This document shows, piece after piece, positions 23,576 through 31,954 of a stretch of 64,000 bases of DNA. Numbering within the stretch: the stretch's first letter is position 1; the number at the start of each line of letters is the position of its first letter. This DNA is from Pseudobdellovibrionaceae bacterium (GTDB lineage Bacteria; Bdellovibrionota; Bdellovibrionia; Bdellovibrionales; Bdellovibrionaceae): contig JAHBUS010000001.1 of the NCBI GenBank assembly GCA_019637955.1, positions 434,001 through 498,000 of the forward strand. Reading direction: 5' to 3'. A model generated the notes under the pieces. It had not been told where the DNA came from and searched no databases. It saw only the letters and a list, made by a program, of their open reading frames with translations. A program made the position numbers and the translations under genes.

Positions 23576-24197
23576 ACCCAGCCCCGCGCATCCTGCGCTC
23601 TCCCAACCCGTGCCGGCTCCGGCGGCTTCTCATCACAACCCCGAAAATCCGCTCACGCAGATGTCGCGCGCGCCCCTCTCTCCTGCACGCATCTTCGTTG
23701 CGGACGACAGTCCCGACACGCTGGAGCTGATTTTTAGATCTTTGCAGAATGAGCGCTGCCGCTTCCGTTGGGCACAGGATGGCTACGAGGCCGTCACCGA
23801 AATGGTGCGCCACCCGCAAGTGGACTTGATGATTTTGGATTTCTTCTTGCCGGGCCTGCAGGCCGACGAAGTTCTGCGTGAACTCGATCACGCCATCGGG
23901 CTCGATCCGCTCACCCACGATTCGTGGAAGATGCGCAAAGTGCCCGTGGTGATTTTTTCGGCCGCCAGCCTTCCCAAAACGGGCTGGGGCCAAATGAATT
24001 ACTTCGAGGTGGTCGATGTGTGGGAGAAACCGCTCGGACCCGATGTGATCCGCGCGCGCGTGAAGAAGCTGCTCTTGGAGCGCCGGGATCCCACTCGGGG
24101 TCCCGAAGACTCAAGTCGAAACAACCAGGCGGTAGCCCTGCCCGTGGACGTTCTCGATGGCAAAAAACCCCGACGGAAGTTTTTTTCGAAGATTTGA
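23544..24197 (+). CDS. Response regulator with repeat-derived N-terminal linker
   Basis: The 217-residue protein is a receiver domain (residues 48-180: FVADDSPDT with D54/D55, phosphoacceptor D99 in LMILDFFLPG, a Ser/Ala switch at IFSAAS, K in WEKPLG near 166) preceded by a 45-residue low-complexity segment. Residues 15-30 of that segment (AHPALSQPVPAPAASH) are encoded by a copy of the dispersed palindromic repeat. The C-terminal 30 residues overlap the end of the convergent OmpR-type gene by 87 bp. The receiver contains an insertion near 118-138. It lacks an output domain. Confidence 0.9.
   Translation: MVTSVKTEPSEPSPAHPALSQPVPAPAASHHNPENPLTQMSRAPLSPARIFVADDSPDTLELIFRSLQNERCRFRWAQDGYEAVTEMVRHPQVDLMILDFFLPGLQADEVLRELDHAIGLDPLTHDSWKMRKVPVVIFSAASLPKTGWGQMNYFEVVDVWEKPLGPDVIRARVKKLLLERRDPTRGPEDSSRNNQAVALPVDVLDGKKPRRKFFSKI
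23585..23632. repeat. Dispersed palindromic repeat family, locus 4, inside a gene
   Basis: CGCGCATCCTGCGCTCT, a 5-base spacer and CCCGTGCCGGCTCCGGCGGC with trailing TTCTCATC lie in frame inside the response regulator gene at 23544. The first 17 bases are identical to locus 3 on the minus strand. The copy has no stop in the coding frame. Confidence 0.82.
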
Positions 24198-24803
24198 GAC
24201 GTGCGTGTCGACGGAGCGGGGGTACACGTGGAACCCCTTGCCCCAAACACGGTCCAAAATTTCGTCGCGCGTGGTGAGCTCGCCTTTGTGCGAGACCAGC
24301 AAGCACAAGATTTTGAATTCGATCTTGGTCAGGTTGATCGGCTTTTTGACACCGGCCTCTTCAAAGTGCACCTCGAGAGTGTCGTGGTGGATTTCGAGGG
24401 GGCCGACTTTTTCGATGCGGTTTTGCACTTTTGAATCGCGCAATTTGCGCAGGCGCACTTCGATGCGCGCTTTCATCTCGAGAAGATCCGACGATTTCGT
24501 GATGTAATCGTCAGCGCCCAGCGAAAGACCCAAAACTTTTTCGGCCACTTCGGATTTGGCGGTCAAAAAAATCACCGAGGGCAGCTCGGCTTGATATTTG
24601 TTCGAGATTTCGGTGAAAAAATGAAAGCCGTTGCCGTCTGGCAAAGTCACGTCGAGAAGGATCAGATCGACGTTTTCCGATTCGATTTTTTTTCGTCCCT
24701 GAGCGAGGTCGGCGGCCCACACCACTTCGGCCGAGTCGGCCAGAAAGCTGCGAACCAGAACGAAAATTTCTTCAGCATCGTCGATCACAAGAACTTTTTG
24801 CAT
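24111..24803 (-). CDS. OmpR-family response regulator
   Basis: I start at 24803 (MQKVLVIDDAEE). An in-frame start at 24851 would add a 16-residue tail that does not fit the family. The 230-residue protein has a receiver domain with D8/D9, phosphoacceptor D51 in LILLDVTLPDGNGF, T in FLTAKS and K in YITKSSD, followed by an OmpR/PhoB winged-helix (residues 130-228: LTKIEFKILCLLVSHKGELT, SVDTHVSNLRKKL). It binds DNA and activates promoters. Its last 87 bases are convergent with the response regulator at 23544. Confidence 0.93.
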   Translation of the reverse strand: MQKVLVIDDAEEIFVLVRSFLADSAEVVWAADLAQGRKKIESENVDLILLDVTLPDGNGFHFFTEISNKYQAELPSVIFLTAKSEVAEKVLGLSLGADDYITKSSDLLEMKARIEVRLRKLRDSKVQNRIEKVGPLEIHHDTLEVHFEEAGVKKPINLTKIEFKILCLLVSHKGELTTRDEILDRVWGKGFHVYPRSVDTHVSNLRKKLPSGFFAIENVHGQGYRLVVST

Positions 24804-24869
24804 GCTCAATGTTGTCGAGAATTTCTGACGGTTTGTCAAATCAGGGCGCATCCTGGCCCAAAATGGAAA

Positions 24870-24899
24870 GGGGCTTCTGGTCGCCGAACCAGAAGCCCC
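24870..24899 (-). terminator. Terminator hairpin after the parvulin gene
   Basis: A long stem, GGGGCTTCTGG / CCAGAAGCCCC (11 bp), with an 8-base loop. On the minus strand it is followed by CTTTCCATTTTG, a moderate T-rich tail. It lies 113 bases after the stop of the minus-strand parvulin gene. Confidence 0.7.
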
Positions 24900-25011
24900 G
24901 TGTATGAGGGGAGGGCATGGCTCCCGTCACGGACTCTCTTAAGAACAGCCCCAGGCTAGCATTTGCTTGGTAAAGTAGGTGCCAAATTGCTCACAAGAAT
25001 TCTTAACGGTG

Positions 25012-25293
25012 TTATCCGTCTCGGCGGATCAGGTGGTAACCGAACCGGGTGCGAACCAGCGTGGAGATTTCGCCTGTTTTCAAGGCTTGGGCCGCGTCGG
25101 CGAAATCGGCGTCCAGTCGACTCAGAGCGACGAGCCCCAGGCTCCCGCCTTGCTGAGAAGATGGGCATTTTGAATACTTTTGCGCCAAGTCCTCGAAGGA
25201 GACGCCGTCTTTGAGTTTGCGCAAAACATCCTCGCCCTCAAACTTTTGTGAGACCAGGATGTGAGAAAGTTTGATCTTCGCGGGATTCGTCAT
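25012..25293 (-). CDS. Parvulin-type peptidyl-prolyl isomerase
   Basis: I start at 25293 (MTNPAKIKLSHILV), as the ATG there fits single-domain parvulins. The 93-residue protein is nearly the whole parvulin fold: SHILVSQ at the start, GVSFEDLAQKYSKCPS, GGSLGL, and GEISTLVRTRFGYHLIR near 75-91. The start and end are those of the E. coli PpiC family. It has no signal peptide, so it would be cytoplasmic. It catalyses cis-trans isomerisation of X-Pro bonds. Confidence 0.93.
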   Translation of the reverse strand: MTNPAKIKLSHILVSQKFEGEDVLRKLKDGVSFEDLAQKYSKCPSSQQGGSLGLVALSRLDADFADAAQALKTGEISTLVRTRFGYHLIRRDG

Positions 25294-25370
25294 ACACTCT
25301 CTTTGGGCCCTAATGAAAGCCAATTGATTCTAACGACTGGGCCGCCCCAGTTGTAGCCGAAGGAGCACGT

Positions 25371-25796
25371 ATGGACAAAAAGAAAGTGATCGACGCCCTC
25401 AACGCCATTCTCGAGAACGAACTCGCCGGCGTGGTCCGCTACACTCACTATTCGTTGATGGTCTACGGCCACAACCGCATCCCGATCGTCAGCTGGCTCC
25501 GCGCCCAGGCGAGCGAATCGCTCACCCACGCCGCTCAAGCGGGCGAACACATCACCACCCTCGGCGGCCACCCGTCGCTCAAAATTGGTCCCTTGCTTGA
25601 GACGAACAATCATGCGATCACCGAAATCCTGAAGGAGAGCTTGCAGCACGAGAAGAAACAACTCGAGCACCTCTTCGCCCTTCTCAAGATGGTCGAAGGC
25701 GAATCGGTGTTCCTCGAGGAGTACGCGCGCGAAATGATCGTGGAAGAAGAAGCCCACATCGCCGAAGTCGAGAAAATGATCCGCAAGCCAGAATAA
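25371..25796 (+). CDS. Bacterioferritin-like / ferritin-like protein
   Basis: The 141-residue four-helix protein begins MDKKKVIDALNAILENELAGV as bacterioferritins do, with the di-iron-type E17 in NELAGVVRY, then ESLTHAAQAGEHI near 49-61, and E-x-x-H pairs in HEKKQLEHL near 104-112 and VEEEAHIAEVEK near 126-137. Bacterioferritin or Dps-like proteins store iron and detoxify peroxide. The length is about 15 residues shorter than standard Bfr; a heme-coordinating Met is not certain. The start has AAGGAG. It is followed after 3 bases by the ABC-F gene, so they form an operon. Confidence 0.9.
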   Translation: MDKKKVIDALNAILENELAGVVRYTHYSLMVYGHNRIPIVSWLRAQASESLTHAAQAGEHITTLGGHPSLKIGPLLETNNHAITEILKESLQHEKKQLEHLFALLKMVEGESVFLEEYAREMIVEEEAHIAEVEKMIRKPE

Positions 25797-25799
25797 AGA

Positions 25800-27431
25800 A
25801 TGGTTCACGTTTCCAATATTGCGAAGCAGTACGGCCCCAAGGTTCTCTACCGTGGGGGCACGTTTCAGATCAACACGGGTGAAAAGATCGGTCTTGTCGG
25901 GCCGAACGGCTCGGGAAAAACCACGATCTTTCGCCTGATCACCGGCGAAGAGAACCCCGACGAGGGCACGATCTCCAAGCCGGACAAAATCACGGTCGGT
26001 TACTTCTCACAAAATATCGAAGACATGCGCGGCCGCTCGGCCCTGGATGAGGTCAAGGCCGCCAACGCCAAACTCCCCGCCCTGCAGGCCCGCCTGCAAA
26101 CGCTCGAGGGCAAACTCTCCGAGCCGATGGACGACGACGAGATGACCAAGGTGCTCGAAGAGTACGGCGAAGCTCAAGCCGAGTTCGAGCGCTTGGGTGG
26201 CTACGATCTCGAATCGCGCGCCGCCGAGATCCTCACGGGGCTCGGCATCGGCCCCGACGATTTTCACCGCCCCACCGAAAGCTTCAGTGGCGGCTGGAAA
26301 ATGCGCATTGCTTTGGCCAAAATCCTGCTGCTCAATCCCGACGTTTTGCTGATGGATGAGCCGACGAATCACTTGGATTTGGAGTCGATCATTTGGCTCG
26401 AAGAGTGGATGCGCAACTACAAAGGCGCCCTGTTCATGACCAGTCACGACCGCGATTTCATGAACCGCCTGGTCTCGAAAATCGTCGAAGTGAACTACCA
26501 AAAAATTTCGGTGTATTCGGGCAACTACGATTTCTATGACCGCGAGAAAGAAATCCGTAAAGAGCAATTGATCGCCTCGGCCAAACGCCAAGACGACATG
26601 CTCGCCAAAGAAAAAGAATTCATCGCGAGATTCGCGGCCCGCGCCTCGCACGCGGCCCAAGTGCAATCGCGCGTGAAGAAGCTCGAAAAGATCGACATCA
26701 TCGAGATCCCGACCGAAGAAAAAGTCATGGCCTTTGAATGGCCCGAGCCCCCTCGCGGCGGCGATGAAGTTTTGCGCGTCGAGGGTTTGACCAAAGCGTG
26801 GGTCACGCCCGAAGGGAAAACCAAGCTCGTCTTTCAAAATGCCAATGCCTTGATCAAACGCCTGGACCGCGTCGCCGTGGTCGGGGTGAACGGCGCCGGA
26901 AAGTCGACGTTCATGAAAGTGGTGACCGGTCAGACCGACGCCACGTCGGGCAAATACAATCTGGGCCCGAGTATCGAGGTCGGCTACTTCAGTCAGAACT
27001 CGCTCGACGTTTTGGACCCGAACTCAACGATTCTTGAAGAGGTTCAAAACCGCATTCCCAATTCGACGATCGGTTACGTTCGCAATTTGCTGGGGGCGTT
27101 CCGCTTCTCGCAAGAGGACGTGGATAAAAAAATCAAACTGCTCTCGGGCGGCGAAAAATCGCGCGTCGTTTTGGCGACGATTCTGGCCAAGCCCGTGAAC
27201 TTCTTGGTGCTCGACGAGCCGACGAATCACCTCGACATTCAATCGCGCGAAGTTCTGTTGCAAGCGGTGAAGACCTTCCCCGGCACCGTCATGATCGTGA
27301 GCCACGACCGCCACTTTTTGCGTGAGATCACCACCCGCGTGTTTGAACTCAGCAAGCAAGAGCTCGTCGTGACCGACGGAACTTGGGACTATTATCTCGA
27401 AAAGAAAGCCTTGCTCGCGGCCGGTCGCTAG
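25800..27431 (+). CDS. ABC-F family ATPase (YbiT/EttA-like)
   Basis: The 543-residue protein has two ATP-binding cassettes and no membrane segment: Walker A GPNGSGKTT near residue 36 and GVNGAGKST near 362, signatures FSGGWKMR near 165 and LSGGEKSR near 450, and twin Walker B motifs ending in DEPTNHLD. The interdomain linker (about 240-315) carries the charged helix that reaches the peptidyl transferase site in ribosome-binding ABC-F proteins. It is most similar in opening and length to YbiT. Co-transcription with the ferritin-like gene has no obvious reason. Confidence 0.94.
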   Translation: MVHVSNIAKQYGPKVLYRGGTFQINTGEKIGLVGPNGSGKTTIFRLITGEENPDEGTISKPDKITVGYFSQNIEDMRGRSALDEVKAANAKLPALQARLQTLEGKLSEPMDDDEMTKVLEEYGEAQAEFERLGGYDLESRAAEILTGLGIGPDDFHRPTESFSGGWKMRIALAKILLLNPDVLLMDEPTNHLDLESIIWLEEWMRNYKGALFMTSHDRDFMNRLVSKIVEVNYQKISVYSGNYDFYDREKEIRKEQLIASAKRQDDMLAKEKEFIARFAARASHAAQVQSRVKKLEKIDIIEIPTEEKVMAFEWPEPPRGGDEVLRVEGLTKAWVTPEGKTKLVFQNANALIKRLDRVAVVGVNGAGKSTFMKVVTGQTDATSGKYNLGPSIEVGYFSQNSLDVLDPNSTILEEVQNRIPNSTIGYVRNLLGAFRFSQEDVDKKIKLLSGGEKSRVVLATILAKPVNFLVLDEPTNHLDIQSREVLLQAVKTFPGTVMIVSHDRHFLREITTRVFELSKQELVVTDGTWDYYLEKKALLAAGR

Positions 27432-28453
27432 TACCGCTTCGCCGCGATCTCGATCTGTTCGTTCACAAAATCGGTCACCGCAATGCCCGCGGCCTCAAGC
27501 TGCTGCGGGATGAACGAGGCTTTCGACAAACCCGGAAGCGTGTTGGTCTCCAGAAAAATGGGACCGGATTTGGTCAGGATCATATCGGTGCGGCTGTAGC
27601 CCGTGCACTTCAGCGCTTCGTGCGCCTTGACCGCGAGGTCCTGCGCCTGCTTCATCTCGGCCGGCAAAATTTGGGCAGGCGTGATTTCGGTCGTGCCGCG
27701 CCCCAGATACTTGCCTTGATAATCGAACGAGAAGCCCTCATTGAGGACAACCTCGGAGGCCGGAAGCGGCGTGAGTTTGCCGCCGCCCGCGGGCCGCTGT
27801 AAAACGCCCACCGTCAGTTCGCGGCCCTCGATAAATGATTCCATCAGGTAGTCGCCATACGACGACGAGAGAACGGCGTCGATCGCGGCGCCCAAAGCGC
27901 CGGGATCGCGCACGATCTGCAGGCCAAAACTGGAACCGCTTTCGGTGGGTTTCAAGACAAGCTTCGGGTGGGCCTTGGCGAAGGCTTGAATTTGGTCTTT
28001 CCATTGGGAGCGTTCGGAAGACTTCAGGATTTTTTCGGCCGCACCCGGAAGGCCCGCGGCGTTGGCGATGGCTTTGGTCTTGGCTTTATCGAAGCAGCTC
28101 GCACTGGAGGCGGCGCCCGAACCGGTGAAACCGATTTTGTGATCTTCGAAAAGACGTTGGATCTGCCCGTCTTCGCCCTCAGTGCCGTGCATACCCAAAA
28201 AAATCACGCGCCCTTGAATCTCGGGGATCGCGGCCTTGAGACTGGGCGCGAAGGCCGCCTCCTTGGGCCGAAACTCCTCGGTGAACGGCTTTTCATGACG
28301 GTCCAACTCTTCGCGGCTCACGCGTGAAACCGCGCCGCCGACGTGCAGGTACCAGTGTTCATCGAAAGCGAAGCGGCGCGAGAGATTCTGAGCCGAGGCC
28401 GCTGACACCAAACGCTCGTCCGACTTGCCACCGAATAAAAGAATCGCTTTCAT
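27428..28453 (-). CDS. ddl: D-alanine--D-alanine ligase
   Basis: I start at 28453 (MKAILLFGGKSDER), the typical Ddl start. The 341-residue ATP-grasp enzyme joins two D-alanines for peptidoglycan. Motifs: GGKSDERLVS at 8-17, IFLGMHGTEGEDGQIQ with the first D-Ala region, KPTESGSSFGLQIV for ATP, FDYQGKYLGRGTTE and LETNTLPGLSKASF near 310. Its TAG overlaps the end of the convergent ABC-F gene by 4 bases. No mur genes are near. Confidence 0.94.
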   Translation of the reverse strand: MKAILLFGGKSDERLVSAASAQNLSRRFAFDEHWYLHVGGAVSRVSREELDRHEKPFTEEFRPKEAAFAPSLKAAIPEIQGRVIFLGMHGTEGEDGQIQRLFEDHKIGFTGSGAASSASCFDKAKTKAIANAAGLPGAAEKILKSSERSQWKDQIQAFAKAHPKLVLKPTESGSSFGLQIVRDPGALGAAIDAVLSSSYGDYLMESFIEGRELTVGVLQRPAGGGKLTPLPASEVVLNEGFSFDYQGKYLGRGTTEITPAQILPAEMKQAQDLAVKAHEALKCTGYSRTDMILTKSGPIFLETNTLPGLSKASFIPQQLEAAGIAVTDFVNEQIEIAAKRY

Positions 28454-28472
28454 CTGAACACCTTTCTGCAAA

Positions 28473-28922
28473 TTAAAAATGCGGCCCGCGCGCGACCTGC
28501 GTGGCCAAAAACGGGAGAATCACGAAGAGGATCATTTCAAAGGCGACGATCCGGCGAAGCCGCGCGATCAACGCGGGCCGGTTCACGGCCCAATCCAAAA
28601 GCGCGAGATCCCGGTTGCGCATGAACTGCACGGTCGGAATGATCGACATCAAACCCACGGCGGCAAAGACCGCCATTTTCACCCAGAATAACGTGTGGGT
28701 GCCGTAGTACGAAGCGCCCTTGCCATAGACGAAGACGCGCATGAGGCCCGTGACAACCGAGCCCACGGCGGCGACGCCGTACAGGGCATCGACGCGGGCC
28801 AAAAGCTGCACGCGGATCCCCGGAAAGTCTTGAGGGCGTCGCAAGAAAATCGACTGCACCGTCAGGGCAGCGAGGGCCAGGGCAAAGCTGAGATAATGAA
28901 TCCCAATGAAAAGCGTCGACAT
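28473..28922 (-). CDS. DUF2214-like membrane protein
   Basis: The 149-residue protein has four predicted membrane helices (MSTLFIGIHYLSFALALAAL; YGVAAVGSVVTGLMRVFVYG; WVKMAVFAAVGLMSIIPTV; RRIVAFEMILFVILPFLAT) and the internal motif ARVDALYG of the DUF2214 family. Histidines at residue 9 and in GTHTLFW may be of interest as heme ligands as in related CopD-like proteins. Function is unknown. It lies 19 bases upstream of ddl on the same strand. Confidence 0.82.
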   Translation of the reverse strand: MSTLFIGIHYLSFALALAALTVQSIFLRRPQDFPGIRVQLLARVDALYGVAAVGSVVTGLMRVFVYGKGASYYGTHTLFWVKMAVFAAVGLMSIIPTVQFMRNRDLALLDWAVNRPALIARLRRIVAFEMILFVILPFLATQVARGPHF

Positions 28923-28982
28923 CGCCCTTAATTTTTGTGTTTTTTCCTCGGAACTTCAACAAGTTCATCGTAGATTGCGCGC

Positions 28983-29669
28983 ATGGCTTGGGAGTTTCCG
29001 GTCCTCTTTGAAGACGAAAATATTTTGGCGGTCGCCAAGCCCGCCGGTCTTTCGACCCAGGCCAGCTTCGACCCGCGCAAAGAAAACCTCTACGCCCTGG
29101 TGCAAGAGCAGCGCGGCGAAAAGCTCTTTCTGCACCACCGTCTCGACAAAGACACCTCGGGCGTTCTGCTGTTAGGACGCCATCCGCGTGCGAACAAAGG
29201 TCTCACCGATCTCTTTCGCGACCATCAGATTCAAAAAAGTTATTGGGCGCTCGCCAAGCGCGGCGATCTCGCCGCTCCGCCAAGCACCTGGACGGTCAAA
29301 GATTTCCTGGCGCCCGTCCGCGGACAGGGAAAAAATAAAATGCGCATGGTGAGGGTGAAGTCGGGCGGCTGGCCAGCCGAGACAAACTTCAAACTGCAGG
29401 CGTCCTTTCATGGCGCCGATCTGATCGAAGCGTGGCCCAAGACGGGCCGCACCCACCAGATCCGCGTTCATTTGGCATTTGAAGGCCGCCCGATTTTGGG
29501 CGATTCGCTTTATGGCGGGCGCTCGCCGGCCGTACCGCGCCTCTTGCTTCACGCCCGCAGCCTGGAGTTCTTGCACCCCGTGACCCGAGCTCCGATCAAA
29601 GTCGAAGCCCCACTTCCGCCGGATTTTGAAACGATTTTGGCCAAAGCCCGAGAGGGTGCCCGCTTTTAA
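28983..29669 (+). CDS. RluA family pseudouridine synthase
   Basis: The 228-residue protein has the catalytic motif HHRLDKDTSGVLLLG with the nucleophilic Asp in RLDKDTSG (near residue 60), plus the opening LFEDENILAVAKPAGL and the closing GRTHQIRVHLAF...ILGDSLYG. This is the catalytic domain alone; no S4 domain is present. The enzyme isomerises uridine in rRNA or tRNA; the target cannot be told. Two more RluA-type genes lie within 6 kb. Its end overlaps the histidine kinase by 4 bases. Confidence 0.93.
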   Translation: MAWEFPVLFEDENILAVAKPAGLSTQASFDPRKENLYALVQEQRGEKLFLHHRLDKDTSGVLLLGRHPRANKGLTDLFRDHQIQKSYWALAKRGDLAAPPSTWTVKDFLAPVRGQGKNKMRMVRVKSGGWPAETNFKLQASFHGADLIEAWPKTGRTHQIRVHLAFEGRPILGDSLYGGRSPAVPRLLLHARSLEFLHPVTRAPIKVEAPLPPDFETILAKAREGARF

Positions 29670-31258
29670 GACGCGGCGGCCGCGGTTTGCGCGGGCGTTG
29701 CCGGGATCTCAATCACGAAGCACGTGTGTCCTTGGTGCGTGTCTAAGAAGAAGCGGCCGCCATGATCCTCGATGATCGAGCGCGAAATGCTCAGACCCAA
29801 ACCGGTGCCCTTCCCGACTTGTTTCGTCGTGAAAAAGGGTTCGAAGATCTTGGCTTGGATGTGCGGCGGAATCCCGGAGCCCGAGTCCGAGAACTCGATC
29901 ACCACCATGGCGCCGCGCCTGTAGGACTTGAGCGAGACCCATTTTTGGGCGTGCGTCTCGATCGCGTCGATCGAGTTGTTGATCAAGTTCAAGAGCACCT
30001 GCGAAACCTGAACCGGTTGGCACCAGATCTGCGCCTCTTTCTCGATGTCGACTCTAAAATCCACGCCTTTGTTCACCAAACGTTCAGAAGAAAAACTGAG
30101 AATCTCGTCGGTCAGCGTCTGCAGTGCGACGGACTCGAACGGATCGTCTTCGCCATCGCGGGCGACCTTGCGCAAGCCCTTGACGATTTTCGAGATGCGC
30201 TCAACCGAACGTTGAATCGAGCGGCGCGACTTTTCGACCTTCTCGGGCGTCAGCCGCGAAAAGTTTTCGAGAACTTCGGTGTAGGCATGAATGATCGCGA
30301 GCGGATTGTTGATCTCGTGCGCGATCCCCGCGGCCATCACGCCCAGCGCCGAAAACTTGGCGCTTTCGACCATGTTCTTCTGGGCCGACATCAATTGATC
30401 CTGCATGCGGCGAACGTTGGTCATATCGGTCACGATACCAACCACACGCAGCGGCTGACCGAATTCGTCGCGCTCGATCACCTTGGCGCGGCCCAGGAGG
30501 TCTTTGTACTCGCCCGAGCGGCAGCGCATCCGGTACGCCTGATCGAACATCAGGGTCTTGCCATCAAGATGCTCGCGCAGGCTGTTGCGGGTCTTTTCGC
30601 GGTCCTCGTCGTGGATGAGCTTCATGACATCTTCGTAAGACTCAAAATCTTGACGGTCCCAGCCCAGGTTCTCCAACCAGGCTTCCGAAAGATACAAACT
30701 GCGATCGCGATAATCCCAGTCCCAGTACCCGTCGCCGACGCTGTCGAGCGCCATGCGAAGAGATTTTTCTTTTTGTCCGCCCGCTCGAAATTCCGACTCC
30801 AACTGCTTGCGCTCGCGCAGAAGTCCCAAGAGAACCCCGAACATCCAAAGAGCCGGAGTCAATCGCGCCTCCAAGGTGCCCGACGCCCCCTCGTTCCGGG
30901 GGGAGAGGCCCAAGGTGCCGATGAGTTGCTGACGGTGAAACAAAGGAAAGACATGACAGCCTTGAACAACGGTGGGCGCCGCGACCTGGCGGAGACCTTC
31001 GATTTTGTCGCGAATGTGCAGGCCACTTTCGGGCTCGCTCACCGCCCACAGATAATAGGCACCGCGCTTCTCGGCGTCCACTTCGGCAAAAAAACCTTCG
31101 CGGCCATCCAGCGCGACCAAGAGGCCGTTGAGCAACCGCTGGAAAACCTCTTTGGGATCCTGACGGTCCAAAAAATCTTCGTGCGCGCGCTGAACTAAGG
31201 ACACGATTTCGCCGGGTGTCGTCGTCACATCAACCTCATGAAAGAGCATTGAGACCAT
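29666..31258 (-). CDS. GAF-PAS sensor histidine kinase
   Basis: The 530-residue protein lacks membrane helices. A GAF-like region (about 20-150: LLNGLLVALDGREGFFAEV, GCHVFPLFHRQQLIGTLGL) precedes a PAS fold (about 165-290, SVGDGYWDWDYRD, ...VVGIVTDMTNVRRMQDQL). HisKA contains the phosphoacceptor in AAGIAHEINNPLAII near residue 315, and HATPase has NLINNSIDAIE, DSGSGIPPHI and GKGTGLGLSISRSI. It is a cytoplasmic kinase of the NtrB-like type. Its response regulator is not adjacent. The ligand is unknown. Confidence 0.94.
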   Translation of the reverse strand: MVSMLFHEVDVTTTPGEIVSLVQRAHEDFLDRQDPKEVFQRLLNGLLVALDGREGFFAEVDAEKRGAYYLWAVSEPESGLHIRDKIEGLRQVAAPTVVQGCHVFPLFHRQQLIGTLGLSPRNEGASGTLEARLTPALWMFGVLLGLLRERKQLESEFRAGGQKEKSLRMALDSVGDGYWDWDYRDRSLYLSEAWLENLGWDRQDFESYEDVMKLIHDEDREKTRNSLREHLDGKTLMFDQAYRMRCRSGEYKDLLGRAKVIERDEFGQPLRVVGIVTDMTNVRRMQDQLMSAQKNMVESAKFSALGVMAAGIAHEINNPLAIIHAYTEVLENFSRLTPEKVEKSRRSIQRSVERISKIVKGLRKVARDGEDDPFESVALQTLTDEILSFSSERLVNKGVDFRVDIEKEAQIWCQPVQVSQVLLNLINNSIDAIETHAQKWVSLKSYRRGAMVVIEFSDSGSGIPPHIQAKIFEPFFTTKQVGKGTGLGLSISRSIIEDHGGRFFLDTHQGHTCFVIEIPATPAQTAAAAS

Positions 31259-31303
31259 TCTCTCGAACCTCGAGAGAAAACGGGAGTCCAGAGCGAATAT
31301 AGC

Positions 31304-31954
31304 TTATGACTTTAAAGACCAAGGTCCGACGGCAATTTTTGCCGGGAGCTTCCAGGTGTTGGTGAACTCAGGGGCGAATTCGAGCGAGAGGGATCTCAGC
31401 GCCAATCCACCGCGCTCCCAGGGCTCACTGGAGCCGTAGAGGACGTCGCCAAGAAGGGGCGATTCGTGCCGGAACATCTCCCAACGCAGCTGGTGCGAAC
31501 GTCCGGTTTGAGGCCTTAAGCGCCACTCGTAAGTCTGGTGAGCGACCATCGCGACGACTTCAAAATCGGTGACCGCGAGCTTGCCCCCGGGGCTTTCGTA
31601 GGCGCGTTTTTTTCCCCGCAGGATTTTGGCCTTCCAGGTCCCCGTCTGCCCGTCTTGAAACTGACCGCCCTTGCTGAACCCTTGATAAGTCTTTTGCACC
31701 TCGCGCCCCTCAAAGGCGCGGTTCGCTTCGCGGTGAGCTTCGGGAGTGAGCGCGTAGAGCACCAGCCCCGAGACCTCGGCGTCCAGACGGTGGATCGGGT
31801 AGATCGCGCGGCCCAGCTGCGCTTCGAGTTCGCGTCCCAAGATCGGCCGCGGGTCCTTCGCGTCGCGTGCGGGCACCGACAGGACTCCGGGCGCCTTATC
31901 GACGGCGACGAAGTGATCGGTTTGAAGAACGAGGTTCAACGGCAACGAACTCAT
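31304..31954 (-). CDS. RluA-like pseudouridine synthase, second
   Basis: The 216-residue protein shows the RluA catalytic motif IHRLDAEVSGLVLYA and the end motif QTGRSHQLRWEMFRHESPLLGDVLYG. It begins LVLQTDHFVAVDKAPGVLSVP. It overlaps the rlmE gene upstream by 4 bases (ATGA) and so is co-translated with an rRNA methyltransferase, which makes 23S rRNA a likely target, though this is inferred from linkage. Confidence 0.92.
   Translation of the reverse strand: MSSLPLNLVLQTDHFVAVDKAPGVLSVPARDAKDPRPILGRELEAQLGRAIYPIHRLDAEVSGLVLYALTPEAHREANRAFEGREVQKTYQGFSKGGQFQDGQTGTWKAKILRGKKRAYESPGGKLAVTDFEVVAMVAHQTYEWRLRPQTGRSHQLRWEMFRHESPLLGDVLYGSSEPWERGGLALRSLSLEFAPEFTNTWKLPAKIAVGPWSLKS

Noticed and set aside
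24846-24856. GCGCATCCTG word as a fifth locus of the GC-rich repeat family
   Set aside because: A 10-base match without the following hairpin module is too short to support.
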